Below are positions 1 through 4,614 of a stretch of 10,454 nt of DNA, one piece after another. The translations under genes were made by a program, and so were the position numbers. The notes beneath the pieces were generated by a model. That model was not told where the DNA came from. It was given only the letters and a program-made list of their open reading frames with translations, and ran no database searches. Source of the DNA: an uncultured Rubrobacteraceae bacterium (GTDB lineage Bacteria > Actinomycetota > Rubrobacteria > Rubrobacterales > Rubrobacteraceae); the NCBI GenBank assembly GCA_902805985.1, contig CADCUW010000567.1:1-10454 (forward strand), written 5' to 3'. Numbering within the stretch: position 1 is the stretch's first letter; every line of letters begins with the position of its first letter.

Positions 1-60
1 CAGCCGCCAAGCGCGGCGGTCTTGCAGCAACCTCTCCCCCCGGGGGAACCCCTCGGACAT
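1..60 (-). CDS. 5' end of an unidentified gene running off the left edge
   Basis: An open frame of 20 codons starts with ATG at 60-58 and reads off the window without a stop (MSEGFPRGERLLQ... is its beginning). A good ribosome binding site, GGAGG, lies five bases before the ATG on the minus strand, and a plausible promoter lies just upstream at 84-113, so this looks like the true start of a gene rather than a chance frame. It is in the same direction as every other gene here and is the next gene downstream of the 101-aa protein. The 20 visible residues are basic and hydrophilic and match no family I recognise, so no function can be given. It could still be a chance open frame, because 60 bases is very short. 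Confidence 0.45.
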   Translation of the reverse strand, partial: MSEGFPRGERLLQDRRAWRL

Positions 61-83
61 CCGTACCTCCACGTTTTTCGGTC

Positions 84-113
84 ATTCTAGGCGGCGAGAG
101 GTCGCGCCGTAAA
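84..113 (-). promoter_or_regulatory. putative sigma-70-type promoter for the left-edge gene
   Basis: On the minus strand a -35-like TTTACG (113-108) is followed after 18 bases by a -10-like TAGAAT (89-84). TAGAAT fits the actinobacterial TANNNT consensus well; the -35 is only a partial match to TTGACA. Transcription would start near 77, giving a short leader that carries the GGAGG ribosome site of the gene starting at 60. This suggests that the left-edge gene is a separate transcription unit. Confidence 0.4.
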
Positions 114-229
114 CAAGCTTCTTCCGGAACCACAACACCTTGGGTGGCCGGTCCACCCCCCATCCAGATGCGGCTCGCGTGGCTCGTGGCGGGGACCCCT
201 ATGGTTTTTCCTCCACACTGCACCAGGGC

Positions 230-535
230 CTATCGGCGCGGTTCGCCGCGGTCCGGCAGGGTCTTTATCTCCTTGACCCTCTGCTCGAACTCCTGGGCGG
301 AGTTGGAGTTACCGAGCGCCCAGGCCAGATCCTTTATGTTCCGCTCGTTCGTTCGGACGAAGAGCATGGCCTCCCTGAGTTGCATATCCTCGAAGGCGGC
401 GACCGCGAGCCCCGTCACGTCCATCGGCTCCGAGACCTCGGCCTTCTGGCACATGGCGTACATCCTGGCAGCCTTGACGAGCTGTTCCTTGAGCTCTCGT
501 ACCCTGGCCTTTTTGCCGTTCGTGTCGTCAGCCAT
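230..535 (-). CDS. small hypothetical helical protein, 101 aa
   Basis: I do not recognise this protein. I chose the ATG at 535 because GGAGAGGAG lies just before it; a TTG at 550 would add five residues but includes the ribosome site in the coding frame. The product is hydrophilic, rich in charged residues and Ala/Met, and looks almost wholly alpha-helical: helix from about 7 to 30, a short break near EPMD (about 36-39), then two further helices to about 93, ending in a basic GEPRR tail. There is no signal peptide or membrane segment. It lies 215 bases downstream of the ParA/RHH pair on the same strand, so it may be a late member of that unit or stand alone. The gap upstream holds one weak stem-loop (CCCGG/CCGGG near 619-640 on the plus strand) and no promoter I would defend. 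Coding is supported by the ribosome site and frame; function is unknown. Confidence 0.65.
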   Translation of the reverse strand: MADDTNGKKARVRELKEQLVKAARMYAMCQKAEVSEPMDVTGLAVAAFEDMQLREAMLFVRTNERNIKDLAWALGNSNSAQEFEQRVKEIKTLPDRGEPRR

Positions 536-750
536 TTTGCTCCTCTCCAAGAACCATCGCGAAAGTTTGGCCTGACCTTACTCGACAGGCGAATAGGAGC
601 TGGGAACATCGAGCAGATGCCCGGTACGGCTCGTGCCCGGGTGGGTTCCCTTAACTGTCCCACTTCTCTTAGCGCTGCTGGTCCATCTCTTCCCGCCCCC
701 CGCTCCCGGGCAGCGCGTATCGCCGCCAAACGGGCGAGGTTTCGTCGGCT

Positions 751-1383
751 TTACCGGACCTCTTGATCTTCGTTCCGAAGGAGCCTCGTCCCGAGGGTGT
801 TGAACGCCTCGTCCATGATCTGCTCGAACGTGTTCCCCAGCTCGTCCTTGGCCACGCTCACCAGCCGCCCTTGCTCATCCTCGTACTCGTCCATCACCGG
901 AAGGTCGCCGACGGTGCCGACCACGTCCTCGTCAATGATCTTCCCGTTCTCGTCGTAAGTGGTCTCAAAGATCCAACCGAATTCGTCCACGCTGCGCCGG
1001 GTCGTCCCGGCGGCGGCAATCGAGATCTGGGCCACGCGACGTTCGTCCAACCTCCGCCACAGCTCGCTCTCCTCGCTCCTCTCTCGCACATCCTCAACGG
1101 CCATGCGAAGCGCAACCTCGGCTATCTCGGACTTGGAAGGTCGAACATCCTCCCCCGACCGAAGCTCCCAACGCAGCTTCTCGAGTTCGACGCTGAGCTG
1201 TTTGGAGAGGTTGAAGGCGATGCCGACCCGCTCCGCTTTCTCGTCCCAGGAAACGACGGAGCCAGGCGACCCATGAGACTCTGAAAGGGCCGCTTTCTCG
1301 CCAACGGCATCGAAGCTCTCGCTCAAGATGGTCCCCATGAGGTCGTCCGGCACGCTTTTTCTCCTGCCCATGCTTCCGTTCAT
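751..1383 (-). CDS. RHH DNA-binding ParA partner with a C-terminal module shared with the 738-aa scaffold
   Basis: The 210-aa product starts at an ATG (1383) that overlaps the parA stop as ATGA, so the two are translationally coupled; an internal ATG at 1371 (MGRRKS) is a possible alternative. Residues 1-50 are a flexible tail with a basic GRRKS patch. Residues 52-100 look like a ribbon-helix-helix domain: a strand (RVGIAFNLSKQL), a helix (SVELEKLRWEL), then SKSEIAEVALRMAVEDV, the usual helix-B pattern. Residues 129-210 form a beta-rich acidic module (VDEFG...TYDENGKIIDEDVVG...LPVMDEY...GRLVS) that aligns with the last 75 residues of the 738-aa protein at about half identity. In ParG- and omega-type systems a small RHH protein binds DNA and its tail stimulates ParA; that role is inferred here. 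The shared module suggests that this protein links ParA and DNA to the scaffold. No classical ParB (HTH, CTPase) domain is visible. Confidence 0.8.
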   Translation of the reverse strand: MNGSMGRRKSVPDDLMGTILSESFDAVGEKAALSESHGSPGSVVSWDEKAERVGIAFNLSKQLSVELEKLRWELRSGEDVRPSKSEIAEVALRMAVEDVRERSEESELWRRLDERRVAQISIAAAGTTRRSVDEFGWIFETTYDENGKIIDEDVVGTVGDLPVMDEYEDEQGRLVSVAKDELGNTFEQIMDEAFNTLGTRLLRNEDQEVR

Positions 1384-2120
1384 CCCCCTTTGGTGAGCCG
1401 CTTCGCCAAGCGGTCGTAATCGGCGGCCCCGTGACTCCTTTTCGCGTACTCGAAGATGTGTTGGCCGAAACCCGGCGCCTCCGAGAGCTTCGAATTGTAA
1501 CGCACGGCCGGCCAGACGCTGTCGGGGAAGTGCCGCTCGAGCTGCTCCAGAATCTCCGCGCTTTTCTTTACCCGACCGTCGTAGAAGGTGGGGATTATGC
1601 CCCGTATAAGGAGACCTTCCCGGTAGCGTTGCACCTCTTTGACGCGGCCTAGGAAGTCGCCTATCCCTTGCAGCGCCAGCACCTCCATCGAGACCGGGAT
1701 CAGGATCTCGTCGACGTAGAAGAGGGTGTTGACGTTGAGGACGTCCCACGAAGGCGCCGCGTCCAGCAGTACGAAATCGTAGCCTCGTAGGCCTTCGAGG
1801 GCTTCGCTGAGCACTAGCTCGGAGCGCATGTCCCTCCGAGAGATCATGCGCTTCACCCCGGAGAGATTCCCCCCGCCGGCGATTACGAACAGGTTCTCGC
1901 GGGCTTCTACCTGCACGTCCTCGAGGGCGGCGTCGCCCTGCACGAGCTCGGCCAATCCCTCACCCGCCTGGACACCCAAGCTTTTGGCCACCTGCCCTTG
2001 AGTGTCGCAATCCACGAGGAGGGTCCGGTAGTCCGCCAGCGCCAGCGCCGCCCCCATGTTCACGCAGGTAGTGGTCTTCGCAACCCCCCCCTTAGCGTTG
2101 GTAAAAGCCAGCTTTCTCAA
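1380..2120 (-). CDS. parA: ParA/Soj-type ATPase
   Basis: The 246-aa product is a deviant-Walker ATPase of the ParA family, which binds DNA non-specifically when ATP-bound and positions plasmids, chromosome origins or protein cargos. Visible motifs are the deviant Walker A KGGVAKTTT (10-18; signature Lys10 and Lys15, with Ala where Gly is usual), VDCDTQGQ (37-43), Walker B FVLLDAAPS (116-124), IPVSMEVLALQG (141-152), and the Soj-like C-terminus SEAPGFG...KRSHGAADYDRLAKRL. It has no N-terminal HTH and the compact size of Soj, MinD-like positioning and McdA-type proteins. The start is TTG at 2120 with only a weak GGGGCG ribosome site; no other start keeps the Walker A motif correctly placed. It has its own promoter (2174-2203) and an inverted repeat in its leader, and overlaps its RHH partner by four bases. 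The symbol is a family name. The local cargo is likely not a plasmid, given the neighbouring scaffold genes. Confidence 0.93.
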   Translation of the reverse strand: MRKLAFTNAKGGVAKTTTCVNMGAALALADYRTLLVDCDTQGQVAKSLGVQAGEGLAELVQGDAALEDVQVEARENLFVIAGGGNLSGVKRMISRRDMRSELVLSEALEGLRGYDFVLLDAAPSWDVLNVNTLFYVDEILIPVSMEVLALQGIGDFLGRVKEVQRYREGLLIRGIIPTFYDGRVKKSAEILEQLERHFPDSVWPAVRYNSKLSEAPGFGQHIFEYAKRSHGAADYDRLAKRLTKGG

Positions 2121-2137
2121 CCACGCCCCGCATGGAC

Positions 2138-2155
2138 GTCCGATTTGTCTCGGAC
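2138..2155. promoter_or_regulatory. inverted repeat in the parA leader, candidate operator
   Basis: A perfect 6-bp inverted repeat, GTCCGA-N6-TCGGAC, lies 18 bases before the parA start and downstream of its predicted transcription start. Because small RHH partners of ParA often repress their own operon by binding short repeats near the promoter, this is a candidate site for the RHH protein at 751-1383. It could equally act as an mRNA hairpin that limits translation from the weak TTG start. No classical parS palindrome was seen. Confidence 0.4.
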
Positions 2156-2173
2156 CGCGCCCGGCTCTCCGTG

Positions 2174-2203
2174 ATCGTACGAACTCGTTATCTGGGCTCT
2201 CAA
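2174..2203 (-). promoter_or_regulatory. putative sigma-70-type promoter of parA
   Basis: On the minus strand TTGAGA (2203-2198; five of six to TTGACA) is followed after 18 bases by TACGAT (2179-2174), a perfect TANNNT -10. The -35 overlaps the stop codon of the preceding Ig-like gene. The expected start point is near 2167, giving a leader of about 47 bases that contains the GTCCGA/TCGGAC repeat. This is the best promoter-like signal in the window and suggests that parA and its partner can be expressed apart from the genes upstream. Confidence 0.6.
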
Positions 2204-2622
2204 CGCGCCACCGTGAAGGTCCATCCCTTTCTGGCCGTGCTGTTGGATCGTCCCCGACTATCCCCGGACTCGGCTTCGGTTTCTATCTTCACCCGGTGGG
2301 TGCCGGGAGACAGCGCGCCGCGGACGTTGTAGCTCAGGCGGCCGCTGACCCGATCGTAATGGAACCTGATCTTCTCGGCCCCGTCAAGGTACAGCCTTAT
2401 GTCCCTTTTGGAGAGGTTGGTCCCTTCGTCTCTCACCGTCGCCCGTATGGTGGGACGGGAGCTGGCAATTCTACCGGTGGGGCCCACGCCGGTTATGGAG
2501 AGGCCTGCCGCGCGATAGCTTGTGGTCTGACTGGCGCCGGAGCCTTTCGTCCTCGTGACCCTGACGACCCTGACCGAGGAACGGCGCGGACTTCGGCTGT
2601 TCTTCCTCCGTCTCCTAGCCAC
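2200..2622 (-). CDS. small Arg-tailed Ig-like beta protein, 140 aa
   Basis: The GTG start at 2622 is preceded by GAGGAGGGG. Residues 1-25 are a very basic tail (MARRRRKNSRSPRRS...). Residues about 41-140 form a beta-sandwich-like domain of the bacterial Ig-like type: RPTIRATVRDEG.., then DIRLYLDG (74-81), a central Y..VSGRLSYNV stretch, LSPGTHRVKIE (104-114), and a final strand WTFTVAR. The pattern P-T-I-x-A-x-V-x-D, LYLDG, L-x-PGTH-x-V and W-x-F-x-V is typical of single Ig-like repeats that in larger proteins mediate binding. There is no signal peptide, so the protein appears to stay in the cytoplasm unless exported by another route. It is a tandem paralogue of the 121-aa protein at 2764-3129. 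The function is not recognised; the basic tail could contact nucleic acid or the acidic disordered proteins encoded upstream. Confidence 0.8.
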   Translation of the reverse strand: MARRRRKNSRSPRRSSVRVVRVTRTKGSGASQTTSYRAAGLSITGVGPTGRIASSRPTIRATVRDEGTNLSKRDIRLYLDGAEKIRFHYDRVSGRLSYNVRGALSPGTHRVKIETEAESGDSRGRSNSTARKGWTFTVAR

Positions 2623-2649
2623 GCGATCCCCTCCTCATGGGGTCCCTGA

Positions 2650-2677
2650 CGATGCGGACACCTCCAAGACCGCATCG
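2650..2677. repeat. inverted repeat between the two Ig-like genes
   Basis: A perfect 8-bp inverted repeat, CGATGCGG-N12-CCGCATCG, lies about 28 bases before the GTG of the 140-aa gene. It has no U-tract in either direction, so it is not a normal intrinsic terminator. It may be an mRNA hairpin between the paralogous genes or an operator. The rest of the 141-base gap shows no convincing promoter. Confidence 0.45.
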
Positions 2678-2763
2678 CTTTCTCGCCGCGCGAATAGAGG
2701 CCACGAATGCGACTCAGACGCCCGGCATGGCCCGTGCCCGAAACCGCATTCCTTATCTGCCCC

Positions 2764-3129
2764 CTACTTCTTTACGTTGAAGGTCCATTTCTTGTTGCCC
2801 CTCTTGCTCCCTCCGTCGTCGGTTTCGACGTAGGCCGCTATCTCGACCGTGTGGGTGCCGGGGGAGAGCCTCCCGGTGGGGCATTTCAGCTCGCCGGTGG
2901 CCCGCCTGTAGGTGAACCGCTTATCCTGCCCGTCGAGGTACAGGTCTATGTCGTGCCTGGACAGGAGGTTGCCGTCCCTGTCCTCAACGACAGCCCGGAT
3001 GGTGGGGCTGACGCTGCTGACGTCTCCGGAAGGACTTACCGAGGTTATGAAAACTCTGCGCCTCGAACCACCACCGCGGCTCGCGTGCCTCCCGCTGCCA
3101 GGCCCCCTTCGTCTCCTCCGTCTACCCAT
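2764..3129 (-). CDS. small Arg-tailed Ig-like beta protein, 121 aa
   Basis: I chose the ATG at 3129, which has GGAGGAG ten bases upstream; a TTG at 3159 would add ten residues but places the ribosome site inside the frame. The N-terminus is strikingly basic (MGRRRRRRGPGSGRHASRGG, then GSRRR). Residues about 27-121 form one Ig-like beta domain: VFITSVSPSG, SPTIRAVVEDRDGN (41-54), DIDLYLDG (60-67), a middle FTYRRATGELKC, LSPGTHTVEIAAYV (88-101), and the last strand KKWTFNVKK. It shares this pattern with the 140-aa protein downstream, so the pair arose by duplication. There is no signal peptide or membrane segment. It follows directly after the hairpin terminator at 3175-3239 and has no clear promoter. 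What it binds is unknown; the tail suggests a polyanion, either DNA/RNA or the acidic repeat proteins. Confidence 0.8.
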   Translation of the reverse strand: MGRRRRRRGPGSGRHASRGGGSRRRVFITSVSPSGDVSSVSPTIRAVVEDRDGNLLSRHDIDLYLDGQDKRFTYRRATGELKCPTGRLSPGTHTVEIAAYVETDDGGSKRGNKKWTFNVKK

Positions 3130-3174
3130 ACGCTTTCGACTCCTCCGCGGTAATGTCAATGTAGCTAGAAAGCG

Positions 3175-3239
3175 AAGAGCCGGGCGTGGGATGCATCTCC
3201 AACAAACATCGGGGATGCACCCCTAACCCGGCTCTTTTT
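3175..3239. terminator. two-tier hairpin terminator between the CsbD-like and Ig-like genes
   Basis: An outer perfect 10-bp stem (AAGAGCCGGG at 3175-3184, CCCGGCTCTT at 3227-3236) encloses an inner 9-bp stem (TGCATCTCC at 3192-3200, GGGGATGCA at 3211-3219, one G-T pair). On the plus strand it ends in TTTTT; on the minus strand, the direction of the genes, the stem is followed by a weaker CTTCGCTTTCT. It probably ends the large upstream transcript and may also stop antisense transcription. The nested structure is more elaborate than a usual intrinsic terminator. Confidence 0.7.
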
Positions 3240-3258
3240 GCGGCGTGGTCCCGCCGTG

Positions 3259-3519
3259 TCAGGTCCCGGGACCGCGGTCACGCCCGGACAAGGAGTCCGT
3301 GACGCCGCCCAGCAGGCCCTTGTCCTTACCCTTCTGCCGGTCCCGCTGCCTCTCCGCCTGCCTGGCCTCTTCTTTGGCCTGGCTGGTCTTTGCCTGCTGT
3401 GCCGCCTGCTCCTGGGCGTCAGCCTTCCTCTGCTGCGCCCGGCCCTCCTCCTTCTTGGCCTCGTCGCCGGTCAAGGCGCCGTAGGCTTCCTTGGCCTTGC
3501 CTTTGGCTTTGTCGTCCAT
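3259..3519 (-). CDS. CsbD-like stress protein, 86 aa
   Basis: The ATG at 3519 is preceded by GGAAGGAG. The first 35 residues (KAKGKAKEAYGALTGDEA...EGRAQQRKADAQ) follow the pattern of the CsbD family, small hydrophilic general-stress proteins whose biochemical role is unknown. The middle (about 36-67) is an Ala/Gln/Lys/Arg-rich helix, and the C-terminus GLLGGVTDSLSGRDRGPGT is glycine-rich. The GGVTD there also occurs in the linkers of the 321- and 371-aa proteins, and as GGVTE in the 469-aa protein, which ties this small protein to its neighbours. It lies 42 bases after the 321-aa gene and just before the hairpin at 3175-3239, so it is likely the last gene of the big unit. It has no signal peptide; the overall charge is basic, opposite to the large acidic proteins. 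Confidence 0.78.
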   Translation of the reverse strand: MDDKAKGKAKEAYGALTGDEAKKEEGRAQQRKADAQEQAAQQAKTSQAKEEARQAERQRDRQKGKDKGLLGGVTDSLSGRDRGPGT

Positions 3520-3561
3520 AGCTGCTCCTTCCCTTCGACGGCGGCTCTCCAGGACCCGCGG

Positions 3562-4527
3562 CTACTGCTGGTCCGCGGCGCTCTGCACGTCCCTGACGGT
3601 GATGCGCCCGTCAGCCCCGGAGCCCTGCACCTGGGAGAGGTCCACGCCCATCTGCTGGGCCTTCTGCTGGGCGGCCTGCGTAGCGTTCGGCTGCTGCTGG
3701 CCTCCCTGCTGCTGGCCTCCCTGCTGCTGACCGCCTCCGGCCTGCTGGGCCGCCTGCCCCGCGGCCTGCTGCCCCTGCTGGGCCGCCTGCCCGGCCGTGT
3801 CCTGGGCCTGCTGGGCGGCCCCTCCGGCGGCCTCCTGGGCCTGGCCCGCCACCTGGCCGGCCTGATCGGTAGCCTGCCCGGCTACTTCCTGGGCCTGGCC
3901 CGCGACCTGCCCTACCTGATCGGTGACCCCGCCCAGGGGACCCCCGCCGCCCTGCTGATCGCCGCCGGTGAGACCGCCGGTGAGACCGCCTACGGCCTCC
4001 TGGGCCTGGCCCGCCACCTGGCCGGCCTGATCGGTGGCCTGCCCGGCTACTTCCTGGGCCTGGCCTGCCGCCTGCCCGGCCGTGTCCTGTGCCTGCTGGG
4101 CGGCCCCTCCGGCGGCCTCCTGGGCCTGGCCCGCCACCTGGCCGGCCTGATCGGTAGCCTGCCCGGCTACTTCCTGGGCCTGGCCTGCTGCCTGCCCTGC
4201 GGTGTCCTGTGCCTGCTGGGCGGCCCCTCCGGCGGCCTGCTGGATCTGCTGCTGGGTCTGCTGGGCGGCCGACTCCATCTGGTCCTGTACTCCGGCATCC
4301 TGGGCCGCCTGCTCCATCGAGCTCTCGAGCTCTATGTAAGAGTCGATCATCTCCTGGACCTGGGCCTGCGAATCCTCGGGGAGCTGCTGGGAGAACTGCT
4401 CCAACTGCTCGCGGTAGTTCTGGACCTGGCTCTTGAGGCTGCCTATCGACTGCCCGTAGAAGTTCTGGGCGTTCTCGGTGGCCGCCTGAAGATTCTGCTG
4501 CTCAAGGTTCGGTGCTTGGTCAGTCAC
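3562..4527 (-). CDS. low-complexity protein with N-terminal helical module and C-terminal E3-binding-like domain, 321 aa
   Basis: The start is GTG at 4527 with AAGGAG six bases upstream. Three parts are seen. Residues 1-85 are a helical module (NLEQQNLQAATENAQNFY...QLPEDSQAQVQEMIDSYIELE) closely similar to the start of the 469-aa protein. Residues about 88-262 are Ala/Gln/Gly-rich repeats of about seven residues (AGQAQEV, AGQATDQ, AGQVAGQ) in a 40-residue higher unit, broken by a Gly-rich stretch (180-200) with GGVTD. Residues 282-316 (ATQAAQQKAQQMGVDLSQVQ, then GSGADGRITVRDV) match the peripheral subunit-binding (E3-binding) domain of 2-oxoacid dehydrogenase E2 proteins. There is no lipoyl or acyltransferase domain, so it is not an E2 enzyme. 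The disordered linker plus docking domain suggests a scaffold or tether. Its client is unknown: E3, E1 or, less likely, DNA as in the distantly similar Lsr2 C-terminal fold. Confidence 0.85.
   Translation of the reverse strand: MTDQAPNLEQQNLQAATENAQNFYGQSIGSLKSQVQNYREQLEQFSQQLPEDSQAQVQEMIDSYIELESSMEQAAQDAGVQDQMESAAQQTQQQIQQAAGGAAQQAQDTAGQAAGQAQEVAGQATDQAGQVAGQAQEAAGGAAQQAQDTAGQAAGQAQEVAGQATDQAGQVAGQAQEAVGGLTGGLTGGDQQGGGGPLGGVTDQVGQVAGQAQEVAGQATDQAGQVAGQAQEAAGGAAQQAQDTAGQAAQQGQQAAGQAAQQAGGGQQQGGQQQGGQQQPNATQAAQQKAQQMGVDLSQVQGSGADGRITVRDVQSAADQQ
3752..3822. repeat. 71-bp exact direct repeat shared by the 321- and 371-aa genes (copy 2 at 6845-6915)
   Basis: Bases 3752-3822 are identical to 6845-6915, about 3.1 kb away and in the same orientation. 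They encode the same AAQQAQDTAGQAAQQGQQAAG stretch in two different proteins. A second shared exact block of 39 bases is at 3911-3949 and 6677-6715 and covers the GGPLGGVTDQVGQ linker. Such identity between paralogous genes suggests recombination between them. Confidence 0.9.
3806..3900. repeat. 95-bp exact direct repeat within the 321-aa gene (copy 2 at 4091-4185)
   Basis: The 95 bases at 3806-3900 recur without a mismatch at 4091-4185, 285 bases apart and in frame, encoding the AGQAQEV/AGQATDQ/AGQVAGQ block. A third, slightly diverged copy of the middle lies near 4006-4066. The exact identity at synonymous positions points to recent duplication or gene conversion, and predicts length variation between strains. 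Confidence 0.9.
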
Positions 4528-4568
4528 TTGGTCTCCTTATTGCTCGTTGACTCTCGTTTTCGGTAAGC

Positions 4569-4596
4569 GGTGGGGCTGACCGGGATCAACCCCACC
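4569..4596. other. strong intergenic stem-loop between the 469- and 321-aa genes
   Basis: In the 87-base gap a perfect 11-bp stem (GGTGGGGCTGA / TCAACCCCACC, with one G-T pair) closes a 6-base loop. No U-run follows on either strand, so it could be an actinobacterial hairpin terminator without a U-tract, or an mRNA stability or processing element that sets different levels for the two neighbouring genes. No promoter is evident between it and the GTG at 4527. Confidence 0.6.
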
Positions 4597-4614
4597 AGGC
4601 TCGTTACAGAAGGT

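Noticed and set aside
1384..1749. N-terminal extension of the RHH protein up to 1749
   Set aside because: The extension lies wholly inside parA in another frame; the ATGA overlap at 1380-1383 gives a natural start and the extra residues look like an Arg-rich shadow.
3580..3684. 2-oxoacid dehydrogenase E2 enzyme
   Set aside because: Only the subunit-binding-like domain is present; there is no lipoyl DKA motif region and no HxxxDG acyltransferase motif.
3238..4566. Long plus-strand open frame of 442 codons, hydrophobic and Leu/Gly-rich
   Set aside because: It is the antisense shadow of the CsbD-like and 321-aa genes: CAG/GCC-rich coding reads as CTG/GGC (Leu/Gly) on the other strand. It has no supporting ribosome site, and the minus-strand proteins have recognisable domains.
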